From an uncultured Sinobacteraceae bacterium (GTDB lineage Bacteria; Pseudomonadota; Gammaproteobacteria; Nevskiales; Nevskiaceae): a stretch of 64,000 nt of DNA. The notes below the pieces were generated by a model. The model was not told where the DNA came from. It did no database searches and saw only the letters and a program-made list of their open reading frames with translations. Positions 43,592 to 54,892 of this stretch are shown one piece after another. The stretch covers positions 1 through 64,000 of the forward strand of contig CAIJRD010000006.1 in the NCBI GenBank assembly GCA_903822975.1, written 5' to 3'. Within the stretch, counting starts at the first letter, position 1. Each line of letters opens with the position of its first letter. Both the position numbers and the translations under genes were made by a program.

Positions 43592-45034
43592 ATGAGTTCT
43601 GCACTCGACATCGCACATCGCACCTTGCTGGCCCCGGCATCGCTCGATGAGGCCGGCATCAGCCGTGTCCTCGGCGGCCTGATGCGCCCCGGCATCGATG
43701 CCGCCGATCTGTATTTCCAGCACGCACTATCGGAGAGCTGGTTCTTCGAAGACGGCATCGTCAAGAGCGGTAGCCATCACGCCGAGCAGGGTGTGGGTGT
43801 GCGCGCGATGGCCGGCGAAAAGCAGGGCTTCGCCTACTCCGACGATCTGGCACTACCCGCACTCAACGATGCCGCCGGTGCGGCCACCGCGATCGTGCGA
43901 CAGGGCCAGAGCGGCACGCTCGCCGCACGCCACAGCCCGAGTGCGGTCGCGCTGTATCCCTCGGTGAATCCGCTCGACAGCTGGCCGGTCGAGAAAAAGC
44001 TTGATCTGCTGAAGCGCGCCGACACTGCCGCTCGCGCCGCCGACCCGCGCATCCGCCAAGTGATGGTGTCGCTGGCGGCGAGTCACGAAGTGATCATGGT
44101 CGCCGCTGCCGATGGCACCCGCGCGGCCGACGTGCGGCCGCTGGTGCGGATGAACGTCACCGTGATCGCGGAAGACAAGGGCCGTCGCGAGCAGGCCGGC
44201 AGCGGCGGCGGCGGTCGCGGCGCCTATGTCGAATTTTTCGGCGATGACGCGCCCGAGCGTTTCGCGCACGAAGCCGTGCGCCAGGCGCTGGTGCTGCTCG
44301 AATCGGTACCGGCACCGGCCGGCAACATGCCGGTGGTGCTCGGCCCCGGCTGGCCCGGCGTGCTGCTGCACGAAGCCGTGGGTCACGGACTGGAAGGCGA
44401 CTTCAACCGCAAGGGCACGTCCGCTTACGCCGGACGCATCGGTGAGAAAGTGGCGAGCCCGCTGTGCACGGTGGTCGACGACGGCACGCTGCAAAGCCGC
44501 CGTGGTTCGCTGACGCTCGACGACGAAGGCACGCCGACCCAGTGCACCACGCTGATCGAGAACGGCATCCTGCGCGGCTACATCCAGGACAAACTCAACG
44601 CGCGACTGATGGGTATGGCCGCAACCGGCAACGGCCGCCGCGAATCCTTCGCGCATCTGCCGATGCCGCGCATGACCAACACCTATCTGCTGGCCGGCGA
44701 ATCCGATCCGGGCGACATCATCCGCTCGGTCGACAAGGGCATCTATGCGGTGAACTTCGGCGGCGGTCAGGTCGACATCACCTCCGGCAACTTCGTCTTC
44801 ACCGCCACCGAGGCCTACCTGATCGAAGCCGGCCAGGTCACACGTCCGCTGAAGGGCGTCACGCTGATCGGCAACGGCCCGGAAGTGCTGTCGCGCGTCA
44901 GCATGGTCGGCAACGACCTCAAGCTCGACAACGGCGTCGGCGTCTGCGGCAAGGAAGGCCAGAGCGTGCCGGTCGGCGTCGGTCAGCCCACGCTGAAGAT
45001 CGACTCGCTGACGGTCGGCGGCACGCAGGCGTAA
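43592..45034 (+). CDS. tldD: Metalloprotease TldD
   Basis: The 480-residue TldD subunit has the zinc motif HEAVGH (His260, Glu261, His265) and the C-terminal [15 protein letters not shown] typical of the family. With TldE (PmbA) it forms a heterodimer that trims unfolded peptides, modified peptides and the CcdA antitoxin; tldE is not in this window. The 210-bp leader contains no clear ribosome site and a pyrimidine-rich stretch near 43527-43550. Confidence 0.95.
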   Translation: MSSALDIAHRTLLAPASLDEAGISRVLGGLMRPGIDAADLYFQHALSESWFFEDGIVKSGSHHAEQGVGVRAMAGEKQGFAYSDDLALPALNDAAGAATAIVRQGQSGTLAARHSPSAVALYPSVNPLDSWPVEKKLDLLKRADTAARAADPRIRQVMVSLAASHEVIMVAAADGTRAADVRPLVRMNVTVIAEDKGRREQAGSGGGGRGAYVEFFGDDAPERFAHEAVRQALVLLESVPAPAGNMPVVLGPGWPGVLLHEAVGHGLEGDFNRKGTSAYAGRIGEKVASPLCTVVDDGTLQSRRGSLTLDDEGTPTQCTTLIENGILRGYIQDKLNARLMGMAATGNGRRESFAHLPMPRMTNTYLLAGESDPGDIIRSVDKGIYAVNFGGGQVDITSGNFVFTATEAYLIEAGQVTRPLKGVTLIGNGPEVLSRVSMVGNDLKLDNGVGVCGKEGQSVPVGVGQPTLKIDSLTVGGTQA

Positions 45035-45079
45035 CGCACTGCGTAGCCGACGCCGCGAACAGCTAGAAGAAGTGGTTCG

Positions 45080-45481
45080 ATGCCGAACGTGATTCATCGC
45101 GGCAGCTGCCACTGCGGCCGCGTCCGGTTCGAAGTCGACGCGCCTGCGCGGATCGAAGCACTCGACTGCAATTGTTCGATCTGCCGCATGACCGGCTTTC
45201 TGCACCTGATCGTGCCGGCCTCGCGGTTCCGCTTGCTGGCGGGCGCGGAGGTCTTGAGCGAGTACGTCTTCAACACCGGCATCGCCAAGCATCGCTTCTG
45301 CCGTGTGTGCGGCATCAAGGCGTTCTACATTCCGCGTTCGCATCCGGATGGCGTGGATGTGAACGTGCGCTGCCTCGATCGCTCGACGATCGAAGCAGTC
45401 GAGATCACGCCATTCGACGACGACCAGCGCGAGGCTGCGACCGCGGCCATCGCGCATCTGTCGCACGATCCCGCAAACTAG
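45080..45481 (+). CDS. GFA-family (glutathione-dependent formaldehyde-activating-like) zinc protein
   Basis: The 133-residue protein has the GFA/CENP-V cysteine pattern: Cys10 and Cys12 (SCHCGRVRF), Cys30, Cys32 and Cys35 (CNCSIC), then FCRVCG. These ligate zinc in Gfa-type enzymes and relatives. The reaction of this branch is unknown. It lies 45 bp after tldD and 34 bp before the next gene, on the same strand. Confidence 0.9.
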   Translation: MPNVIHRGSCHCGRVRFEVDAPARIEALDCNCSICRMTGFLHLIVPASRFRLLAGAEVLSEYVFNTGIAKHRFCRVCGIKAFYIPRSHPDGVDVNVRCLDRSTIEAVEITPFDDDQREAATAAIAHLSHDPAN

Positions 45482-45515
45482 GCGTCAATCGCCGTTCACT
45501 GCAAAGGTTTTCGTC

Positions 45516-45854
45516 ATGAACACAGTCGTCCTGCCGCGCACCAGCACCACCGCCATCGTCAGCTTGATCTTCGGTGTATTGACTTGGTTCGCGCTGCCTT
45601 TCATCGGGGCCGTGATCGCGGTGATCTGCGGCCACGCCGCACGTTCCGAAATCCGCTACTCGGGTGGACGCGTCGATGGCGGCGGCATCGCCATGGCCGG
45701 CTTGTTGCTCGGCTGGAGCCACCTGATCCTGATTTTCGGCGGCATTCTGCTGTTGTTCTCGCTGCCGTTCGGCTTGATGGGCGGTCTGCATTGGCTGATG
45801 CAGTTCCTGCACAACCTGCCCGAGTGCACCAACAGTGCCGGCTGGAGCGCATGA
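45516..45854 (+). CDS. DUF4190 membrane protein
   Basis: The 112-residue protein has the DUF4190 layout: two hydrophobic segments (about 12-37 and 58-90) around GHAARSEIRYSGGRVDGGGIAMAGLLLGW, the family signature. Its function is unknown. The stop overlaps the rsmD start (ATGA at 45851). Confidence 0.85.
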   Translation: MNTVVLPRTSTTAIVSLIFGVLTWFALPFIGAVIAVICGHAARSEIRYSGGRVDGGGIAMAGLLLGWSHLILIFGGILLLFSLPFGLMGGLHWLMQFLHNLPECTNSAGWSA

Positions 45855-46426
45855 GTCGCCGACCGCTGGGACGCTTGCGCATCATCGCCGGCGAGTGGCG
45901 CAGCCGGCTGATCGATTTCGATGCCGGCGACGGCGTGCGGCCGACGCCGGATCGCGTGCGGCAAACCGTGTTCGACTGGCTGACACCGGTCATCGATGGC
46001 GCGACCTGCGTGGATTTATTCGCCGGCAGCGGTGCGCTCGGCTTCGAGGCTTTGTCGCGCGGTGCGGCTTCGGTCAGCTTCGTCGAAACCGGTCGGCGTC
46101 AAACCGATGCGATCAAGCAGGCCGCTGCGAAACTCGGCGCCGTCGCGCGGTGTGATGTGGTCGCGAGCGACGCGCTGGCCTGGCTTTCGAACAGCCGCAC
46201 GCAGTTCGATGTCGCCTTCGTCGATCCGCCGTATGACGCCGGTTTGTGGAAGCCGGTGCTGCTCGCGCTGCAGCCGGCGCTGAAGCAAGAAAATCGCGTG
46301 TATGTCGAATGGCCGAAGTCGGTTACACCCGTTTGGCCCGAGGGTTGGCAAGTGCTGCGGGAGAAAACCGCCGGTCAGGTAAGCTACGCGCTGGCGACGT
46401 ATCGGCCGCAGGCGCCCAGCGTCTGA
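45851..46426 (+). CDS. rsmD: 16S rRNA m2G966 methyltransferase RsmD
   Basis: The 191-residue SAM enzyme has RIIAGEWRSR, RPTPDRVRQTVFDWL, the SAM site DLFAGSGALGFEALSRGA and the catalytic VDPPY. It methylates G966 of 16S rRNA. The longer ORF from 45584 overlaps the DUF4190 gene and is not real. It precedes coaD by 160 bp, the order found in xanthomonads. Confidence 0.95.
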   Translation: MSRRPLGRLRIIAGEWRSRLIDFDAGDGVRPTPDRVRQTVFDWLTPVIDGATCVDLFAGSGALGFEALSRGAASVSFVETGRRQTDAIKQAAAKLGAVARCDVVASDALAWLSNSRTQFDVAFVDPPYDAGLWKPVLLALQPALKQENRVYVEWPKSVTPVWPEGWQVLREKTAGQVSYALATYRPQAPSV

Positions 46427-46586
46427 GCCGCCGCGACACCTTGCGATAGCGGCTTCAAAAGCGGCCGAGTACGCGCAGACCAAGCCATGCCGCGCCGCGT
46501 TGTGAGCACTGCAGTGAAATGAACGCAGCAACTGCCGCGAGCCAACGATGCCGCCGCAGCCAGGGACGCCACACAGGAAAACGCAG

Positions 46587-47090
46587 ATGACGATCACCGC
46601 AGCCTACAGCGGCACCTTCGATCCGATCACGCTCGGACACAACGACATCATCCATCGCGCGGCGCGGATGTTTCCGAAGCTGATCGTCGCGGTCGGCTCG
46701 AATGTCGCGAAGAACCCGAAGTTCACGCTGGAAGAACGCTGCGAATTGATCCGCGCGTCGGTGTCGGATCTGAACAACGTCAAAGTCGTCGGCTTCTCCG
46801 GCCTGGTGGTCGATTTCGCGCGCGAGCATGGCGTCACCGTGCTGGTGCGCGGCGTGCGCACCGTCGGCGATGTCGACTACGAAAAGCAGATGGCGGTGAT
46901 GAACCGCGATCTCTATCCGGAACTCGATACGGTGATGCTCGCCCCCTCGCCGGAATTCGCGCACCTGTCGTCGAGCCTGGTGCGCGAACTCACCAGCCTC
47001 GGAGCACCCGTGGCCAAGCTGGTGCCGAAGCCGGTGGTGGCGGAGTTGCTGCGCCGCTTCGGCCGCCCGGTGCGCAAATCGCGAGCCTGA
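46587..47090 (+). CDS. coaD: Phosphopantetheine adenylyltransferase
   Basis: The 167-residue enzyme makes dephospho-CoA from phosphopantetheine and ATP. The nucleotidyl-transfer motif TLGH in YSGTFDPITLGHNDI, RGVRTVGDVDYE and the LSSSLVRE segment are present. AGGAAA lies just before the ATG at 46587; an in-frame start at 46548 is less likely. Confidence 0.96.
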   Translation: MTITAAYSGTFDPITLGHNDIIHRAARMFPKLIVAVGSNVAKNPKFTLEERCELIRASVSDLNNVKVVGFSGLVVDFAREHGVTVLVRGVRTVGDVDYEKQMAVMNRDLYPELDTVMLAPSPEFAHLSSSLVRELTSLGAPVAKLVPKPVVAELLRRFGRPVRKSRA

Positions 47091-49156
<2,066 letters not shown>

Positions 49157-49457
49157 GGCTGCGACTTTAGGCTAGAGCACCCCTGCGTTGCGCCGATTCG
49201 CGGAGAAGTTGCGAATCAGTGCCCCGTGCTTCTCGCGCGCGTCGGGCTTTGCCAACGCAACATCCCTGTCGCATAGGCAAAGGCATCGACTCCTGCCTCG
49301 CCCGCTATCGCGGCCTAATCGACGCGGGCTGCGATGCTCGGCGCTGCCGAAGGGGACGGGTGAATCAAAAGCAAAGCCCGCATCACCGCAAGGTCTTCGG
49401 TCTCGGAGTCATGTTGGGGTTCGCGGCAAGCACGCCAAGCTACGCGGGTGCAATCAC
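49157..49457. other. Convergent intergenic region, no gene recognised
   Basis: The 301-bp space between the ggt and second ExoIII stops has only short ORFs without features. No clear hairpin followed by a T run is seen for either gene. Confidence 0.4.
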
Positions 49458-50237
49458 TCACACAGCAAACTCCGCAATCACCGGCGCATGATCCGATGGT
49501 CGCTCCAGGCGTCGCGGCGTGAGGTCGGCGACGCAGGACACACAGGTCTGCGCCAGTGCCTGCGAGGCCAGCACATGGTCGATGCGCAGACCCAGATTGC
49601 GGCGGAATCCGGCTTGGCGATAGTCCCACCAGGTGAAGCTCATCGGCGGCTGTTCGAAGCGACGGAAGCAATCGCTCACGCCGAGGTCGATCAAGCCTTG
49701 CAGCGCAGCGCGTTCGGCCTCGCTACACAGCACCTGTCCGGCCCAGGCGGCGGGATCGTGCACGTCGGCGTCGGCCGGTGCGATGTTGTAGTCGCCGACG
49801 ATCGCGAGTTTCGCGTGCTGCACCAACTCGCTTTGCAAGTAGCCATGCAGCGCTTCGAGCCAGCGTAGTTTGTAAGCGTACTTGTCGCTGCCGACTGCCT
49901 GTCCATTCGGCACATAGACGTTGATCACGCGCACGCCGAGCACGGTGGCGGCGATCACGCGCTTGTGCTCGTCTTCGAAGCCCGGCATGCCCATGCGGAC
50001 ATCGACGAGTTCGTGCGGCGAGATCAGCGCCACGCCGTTGTAGGTCTTCTGGCCGCTGTGTACCCAGTTGAGTCCGGCGGCGGCGAATTCGGCGGCCGGA
50101 AACTTGTCGTCGGTGAGCTTGGTTTCCTGGATGCCGAGCACGTCGATCGGCGCCGGTAGCGCCTGTTGCTTGAGCCAGTCCTCGACATGCGGCAGACGCA
50201 CGCGCAGCGAGTTGACGTTCCAGGTGGCAATTCTCAT
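49458..50237 (-). CDS. Exodeoxyribonuclease III (copy 2)
   Basis: The 259-residue AP endonuclease-family enzyme has WNVNSLRVRLPHV, Glu38 in GIQETK, YNGVALISPHE, GDYNIAPADADVHDP, LRIDHVLAS and the C-terminal Asp249-His250. It is clearly a different branch from copy 1 at 33070 (which has AAKKGLF and CGDWNIAH), so this is not a recent duplicate. The ATG at 50237 starts the conserved MRIATWN. A promoter-terminator unit lies upstream at 50320-50411. Confidence 0.94.
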   Translation of the reverse strand: MRIATWNVNSLRVRLPHVEDWLKQQALPAPIDVLGIQETKLTDDKFPAAEFAAAGLNWVHSGQKTYNGVALISPHELVDVRMGMPGFEDEHKRVIAATVLGVRVINVYVPNGQAVGSDKYAYKLRWLEALHGYLQSELVQHAKLAIVGDYNIAPADADVHDPAAWAGQVLCSEAERAALQGLIDLGVSDCFRRFEQPPMSFTWWDYRQAGFRRNLGLRIDHVLASQALAQTCVSCVADLTPRRLERPSDHAPVIAEFAV

Positions 50238-50319
50238 CGGGGGCTTCGAGCGTGTGGTCGGTGCGCAATGCTCGAAGAAAAGCGCGCGCGGTGCAAACCG
50301 TGAAACCGGCGGCAGCGCC

Positions 50320-50377
50320 AAAAAGAAAACCCCGCCGGTGGGAGCCGGCAGGGTTTCAAGACACCCCCAAAATTGTT
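50320..50377 (-). ncRNA. Candidate short RNA or leader with intrinsic terminator
   Basis: On the minus strand a strong hairpin (CCGGC/GCCGG at 50345-50349/50334-50338, extended by GGG/CCC and TTT/AAA pairs with one mismatch; loop CTCCCA) is followed by TTTTCTTTTT (50320-50329). A promoter-like pair precedes it at 50384-50411. The implied transcript is about 58 nt. It ends 83 bp before the second ExoIII start, so it is either an independent small RNA or a leader/attenuator of that gene. No ORF is inside it. Confidence 0.55.
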
Positions 50378-50383
50378 GAAGCG

Positions 50384-50411
50384 AGTGTACGGCAAATGAC
50401 CTGGCCCGCAA
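50384..50411 (-). promoter_or_regulatory. Sigma70-like promoter of the 50320 unit
   Basis: On the minus strand TTGCGG (50406-50411) and TACACT (50384-50389) are separated by 16 bp. The predicted start is near 50377, just before the hairpin described at 50320. Confidence 0.5.
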
Positions 50412-50611
50412 TCGACAAGTGAATTTCTACTAGTTTCGCTGCAGTGCAAACAAACACGCGCCTCGTCGCGCGGGTAGTTCTGTCGACACGCATGCGTGAG
50501 TGAATCGATCATGATGCGCGCGTCATGCCGTCGAACTTCAATCTCGCGCGGGCATGATTGCGAGCGGCATTGCCCTTGCAGCCCTTTCGATCGACGTGAC
50601 GGAGTTTCGCC

Positions 50612-52480
50612 ATGCGCCCTCGCTACCGCTTTCAAATCGGCCAGCGCCGCCGCGGCGGGCGTGCGTCTGCGCTGCTGCTGTGCGCGGTGCTGACGGCATG
50701 GCCACTGCGCGCGGCCGCTGACGAAGCCGCCAACCAATCCGCAAGCCATTCCACCAGCCAAGCCGCAAACCCAGTCGCAAGCCAAGCCGTTAATGAGGCT
50801 GCCAGCAAAACCGCTGGCATCGAGCCTGCGCCGACGGTGCTGCGGCTGATCGCGCTGAACGATTTTCACGGCTATCTCGACGCGCCGGACGAAGGCTTGA
50901 CGCTGCCACCGACATCGACATCGGCGGTCGCGTCGCCGCGCGGGATTTCCGCGGGTGGTGTCGCACGGCTTTCGAGCCTGCTGCATCGCCTGCAGGCAGG
51001 CCACCCGCTGAATCTGGTGGTGGGTGCCGGCGACCTGGTCGGCGCCAGTCCGTTCGCATCCGCACTGTTTCATGACGAACCCAGCATCCTGGCAATGAAT
51101 GCCTTAGGAATGTCGCTGAGCAGCGTCGGCAATCACGAGTTCGATCACGGGCGCGACGAGTTGCTGCGACTGCAGCACGGCGGTTGCGCAGCCAAGGGGC
51201 AGCGCGGGGTCGATACCTGCATCGGCGGCGATTTCCCTGGCGCGCAGTTTCACTACCTCGCCGCGAACGTGGTCGATCGCAACACGGGCATGGCCCTGTT
51301 CGCGCCGTACGAGATCAAGACCTTCACGCTCGACAACGGCCGCAGCCTGCGCGTCGGCTTCATCGGCCTAGTGCTGAAGCAGACCGCAACGATGGTGCTG
51401 CAGAGTGGCGTTGCCGATCTGGAATTCCGCGACGAAGCCGCGAGCGCGAACGCACTCGTGCCGCAACTGAAGGCGGCCGGCGTGGATACGATCGTGTTGC
51501 TGATCCACCAGGGCAATCTCACCTCGGGCGCGTACAACGATCACGACTGTCCCGGCTTCTACGGCGAGTTGTCGGCGATCGTTTCCCGGCTCGATCCGGC
51601 GATTCGCGTGGTCGTCAGCGGGCACACGCATCAAGCTTATGTCTGCCGCATCGGCACGCGCTTGGTCACCAGCGCGGGATCTTACGGCCGCTTGCTAACG
51701 GCGATCGATTTGCGCTTCGACGCGAGCGGTGCACTGCTCGATGCCAGCGCCGACAATGTTCCGGTGACGGCCGTCGACAGCACGGTCGCGGGCATCGGCG
51801 AAGCACTGCCGGAAGATGCATCGATGCTCGCACTGCTGGCACCGTACCGGCGCATCTCGCAACCGCTCGGCAGCCGCGTCGTCGCGCACCTGCAGTCGGC
51901 GCTGTCGCGCCAACCCAACGCCGCCGGTGAATCACCGCTCGGCGATGTCGTGGCCGACAGCATGCTGGACGCGGCCAAAGGCGCCGGTGCGCAGATCGCG
52001 TTCACCAACATCGGCGGCCTGCGTCAGGATCTGATCCCCGACACTAACGGCGCGATCACCTATGCGCAGCTGTGGGCCGCGCTGCCGTTCGGCAATACGC
52101 TGGTGGCGATGGATCTCAGCGGCGGCGAGATCAAGCAGCTGCTGCGCCAGCAGCGCAAGCTGCCGCGGCCCCGGCCTTTGCAGATGTCGCAGGGCTTCAG
52201 TTACAGCTGGAGCGACGGTCACGTCGATGGCCCCAACGTGCGGCTCGACGGCAAGCCACTCAACGAGACGCAGACCTATCGCGTAGTCGTCAACCAGTTC
52301 CTCGCCGAAGGTGGCGATGGCTTCGGCGTGCTCAAGCGCGGCCGCAATCGCGTCGTCGTCGGCCACGATCTCGACGCCGCGCTCGCGTACCTCGCAGTGC
52401 ATACGCCGCTGGCGCCGCCAACCGGTGGACGCGTGAGCTGCGAAGACTGCGCGCCTCCGGCCGAGCTACATTTTAGGTAG
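50612..52480 (+). CDS. Exported 5'-nucleotidase / metallophosphatase (UshA-like)
   Basis: The 622-residue protein has a signal peptide (about 1-36, RAAA), a repeat linker (41-68), a calcineurin-like phosphatase domain with ALNDFHG (Asp84, His86), GAGDLVGA, GNHEFDHG and SGHTHQA, and a 5'-nucleotidase C-terminal domain from about residue 390 (ESPLGDVVADSML, FTNIGGLRQDL). It should release phosphate from nucleotides or sugar nucleotides in the periplasm. The C-terminal EDCAPP has a Cys pair with VSC. The 374-bp space upstream contains the RNA unit at 50320. Confidence 0.92.
   Translation: MRPRYRFQIGQRRRGGRASALLLCAVLTAWPLRAAADEAANQSASHSTSQAANPVASQAVNEAASKTAGIEPAPTVLRLIALNDFHGYLDAPDEGLTLPPTSTSAVASPRGISAGGVARLSSLLHRLQAGHPLNLVVGAGDLVGASPFASALFHDEPSILAMNALGMSLSSVGNHEFDHGRDELLRLQHGGCAAKGQRGVDTCIGGDFPGAQFHYLAANVVDRNTGMALFAPYEIKTFTLDNGRSLRVGFIGLVLKQTATMVLQSGVADLEFRDEAASANALVPQLKAAGVDTIVLLIHQGNLTSGAYNDHDCPGFYGELSAIVSRLDPAIRVVVSGHTHQAYVCRIGTRLVTSAGSYGRLLTAIDLRFDASGALLDASADNVPVTAVDSTVAGIGEALPEDASMLALLAPYRRISQPLGSRVVAHLQSALSRQPNAAGESPLGDVVADSMLDAAKGAGAQIAFTNIGGLRQDLIPDTNGAITYAQLWAALPFGNTLVAMDLSGGEIKQLLRQQRKLPRPRPLQMSQGFSYSWSDGHVDGPNVRLDGKPLNETQTYRVVVNQFLAEGGDGFGVLKRGRNRVVVGHDLDAALAYLAVHTPLAPPTGGRVSCEDCAPPAELHFR
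50732..50815 (+). repeat. 12-bp in-frame tandem repeat in the 5'-nucleotidase gene
   Basis: Seven degenerate 12-bp units (for example AGCCAAGCCGCA, AACCCAGTCGCA, AGCCAAGCCGTT) encode S/N-x-A/S-x tetrapeptides, residues 41-68, directly after the signal peptide. The segment is visibly A-rich compared with the gene. Confidence 0.82.
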
Positions 52481-52570
52481 CGTGACCGCAGGCGCTCTCG
52501 ATCACGCTGCGGCCGGCACCCCAGGCGCGGTCGCGGCGCCGATTGGCGCGATGCAGTCGCCCAGCCAGCT

Positions 52571-54616
52571 TCAGACCAGGCCGGATTGCTTCAGCAGCGG
52601 TTCGATCGAAGGCTTACGTCCGCGGAACTCGATGAACAGATCCATCGCTTCGCGCGCGCCACCATTCGCCAGCACCGTGTCGCGGAAACGCTGCCCGGTC
52701 GCCACCGCGAAATCGGTTTCCTCGAACGCCGCGAATGCGTCCGCCGATAGCACTTCGGCCCACTTGTAGCTGTAATAGCCCGCGGCATAACCGCCTGCGA
52801 AGACGTGGGTGAAACTGCTCGGCATGCGATTCCATTCCGGCGGCTGCATCACGCTGACTTCGCGCCGCACCTGCGCCAGGGTTTCCAACACGCGCGCACC
52901 CTTGCCCGCGTCGAAATCGCGATGCAGGCGCAGATCGAACAACGCGAATTCGATCTGACGCATCGTCGCCAGACCGGCCTGGAAGCTGCGGCTCTGTTGC
53001 AGCTTTTGCAGCAGCGCATCCGGGAGCGGCTCGTTGGTCTTGTAGTGACGCGCGAAGCCGCGCAGCGTGTCGCGGTCGTAGCACCAGTTCTCCATGAACT
53101 GGCTCGGCAGTTCCACCGCGTCCCAGGCAACGCCGCGGATGCCCGAGATCGCCGCTTCATCGACACGCGTCAACAGGTGATGCAGGCCGTGGCCGAATTC
53201 GTGGAACAGCGTGACCACTTCGTCGTGCGTCAGCAGCGCGGACTTGCCCGGCAGCGGCGGCGTGAAATTGCAGGTCAGGTAGGCCACCGGCAACTGCAAG
53301 CCCGCAGGCGTGCGACGGCGTCCGAGGCATTCGTCCATCCAGGCGCCACCGCGTTTGTCCTGGCGCGCGTAGGGATCGAGATAGAACAGGCCGATGTCGG
53401 TGCCGTCCTTCTCCTTCAACGCGTAAGTGGTCACGTCCGGATGCCAGGTGGCGATACCGGTGACCGCCTCGATCTTCACGCCATAGATGCGCTCGACCAG
53501 CGCGAACATGCCACCGATGACCTGCGGTGCCGGGAAATACGGCCGCAATTCTTCCTCGGAGTAGCCGAGCTTTTCCTCTTTGAGCTTTTCCGAGTAGTAG
53601 GCGCTGTCCCAGGGCTGGTAGTCGTTAAGACCGTCGCGCTTCTTTGCGAACGCGCGCAGTTCATCGAGCTCGGCCTGCGCCGCCGGCTTCGCCTTCAGCG
53701 CGAGGTCCAGCAGGAATTTCTCGACCTCGTCGGGCGACTCGGCCATTTTCGTTGCCAGCGACACCTCGGCGAAATTCTTGAAGCCGAGCAGGCGCGCCTG
53801 TTCGTCGCGCAGCGCCAGGATTTCATCGGCCAGCGGCGCGTTGTCGTGCTGATTCGCCAGCGGGCCCTGGTCGGATGCGCGCGTCGCGTAGGCGCGATAC
53901 AACTCGAGTCGCAGTTCGCGGTTTTCGGCATAGCTGACGACGGCGTCGTAGCTCGGGAAATCCAGTGTCAGCAGCCAGCCTTCGAGATTTTTCGCGCGGG
54001 CCTTTTCGGCCGCCTGCGCCTTGCCTTCCTCGGTCATGCCGGTCAGCAGGCTTTCGTCGGTGACGTGCTTGCTGAACGCCTGCACCGAGTCCATCAGGTT
54101 TTCTTCGAACTTCGCCTGCAGCTCCGACAGCCGCAGCGCAATCTCCTTGTAGCGCGCCTTCTCCTTCGGCGGCAGCGCGATGCCGGCGAGTTTGAAATCG
54201 CGCAGCGCATCGACGATCACTTTCTTGCGCGCGGGCGAGAACTCCGCGTAGCCCGGGCTATTCGCCAGCGCCTCGTAAGCGTGGAACAGGCCTTCGTGCT
54301 GCGACATCTCAAGGCCGTATTCGGTGAGCTTCGGCAGGCAGGCGTTGTAGGCCTTGCGCCAGTCGGCCGTGGCCTTGACGCCGAACAGATGCTGCACCGG
54401 CCCCCAGGCGCGACCGAGGCGATCGCCCATGTCCTCCAGTGGTTCGACCAGCCCTTCCCAGTTCAGCGTGGCCGGCTCGCCGGCGAGCAGTTTTTCCAGT
54501 TCGGCCTTGTTGTCGACGATCACTGTCTGCAGCGCGGGTTCCGCATGCTGCGGCTCGATGCGGTCGAAAGCCGGCAGGGCGCCGGGCGTGGCGGGGGCGA
54601 GCAGGGGGTTTTCCAT
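52571..54616 (-). CDS. prlC: Oligopeptidase A
   Basis: The 681-residue M3 metallopeptidase degrades short peptides such as cleaved signal peptides. The zinc motif HEFGH is at 472-476, within LFHEFGHGLHHLL. Length equals that of E. coli PrlC. The ATG at 54616 starts the conserved MENPLL; the in-frame extension to 54742 is alanine-rich and lacks family character. It is convergent with the 5'-nucleotidase gene. Confidence 0.95.
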   Translation of the reverse strand: MENPLLAPATPGALPAFDRIEPQHAEPALQTVIVDNKAELEKLLAGEPATLNWEGLVEPLEDMGDRLGRAWGPVQHLFGVKATADWRKAYNACLPKLTEYGLEMSQHEGLFHAYEALANSPGYAEFSPARKKVIVDALRDFKLAGIALPPKEKARYKEIALRLSELQAKFEENLMDSVQAFSKHVTDESLLTGMTEEGKAQAAEKARAKNLEGWLLTLDFPSYDAVVSYAENRELRLELYRAYATRASDQGPLANQHDNAPLADEILALRDEQARLLGFKNFAEVSLATKMAESPDEVEKFLLDLALKAKPAAQAELDELRAFAKKRDGLNDYQPWDSAYYSEKLKEEKLGYSEEELRPYFPAPQVIGGMFALVERIYGVKIEAVTGIATWHPDVTTYALKEKDGTDIGLFYLDPYARQDKRGGAWMDECLGRRRTPAGLQLPVAYLTCNFTPPLPGKSALLTHDEVVTLFHEFGHGLHHLLTRVDEAAISGIRGVAWDAVELPSQFMENWCYDRDTLRGFARHYKTNEPLPDALLQKLQQSRSFQAGLATMRQIEFALFDLRLHRDFDAGKGARVLETLAQVRREVSVMQPPEWNRMPSSFTHVFAGGYAAGYYSYKWAEVLSADAFAAFEETDFAVATGQRFRDTVLANGGAREAMDLFIEFRGRKPSIEPLLKQSGLV

Positions 54617-54827
54617 GGTCTGGTTGGTCGTGGGAAGTGGCTTAAGACTAGTGTCCCCTTCGTGACGTTCAAGGTCGAGCGCCAAATATTCTGGCGGGCG
54701 TGCCGCCGCTGCCGCAGTGGCCGCGGCGGCTGGCGTCGTCACCGGCGGCGATGTGCTTCCGTATTGGCGGGCGATGCGGAAATTATCCAGCGTCCGCGAT
54801 GCTGCTTGCCCGCTTTCGACTGCCGAA

Positions 54828-54866
54828 TCCGAATCCCGAGTCCGAATCCCGAGTCCGAATCCCGAT
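54828..54866. repeat. 13-bp tandem repeat upstream of prlC
   Basis: Three 13-bp units (TCCGAATCCCGAG twice, then TCCGAATCCCGAT) with partial copies on both sides (54823-54872). They lie in the 276-bp space between prlC and the GIDE/EF-hand gene, near the latter's stop. No terminator structure is formed. Confidence 0.82.
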
Positions 54867-54892
54867 TCCGACTGCGGAGGAGCAATCGCGCG

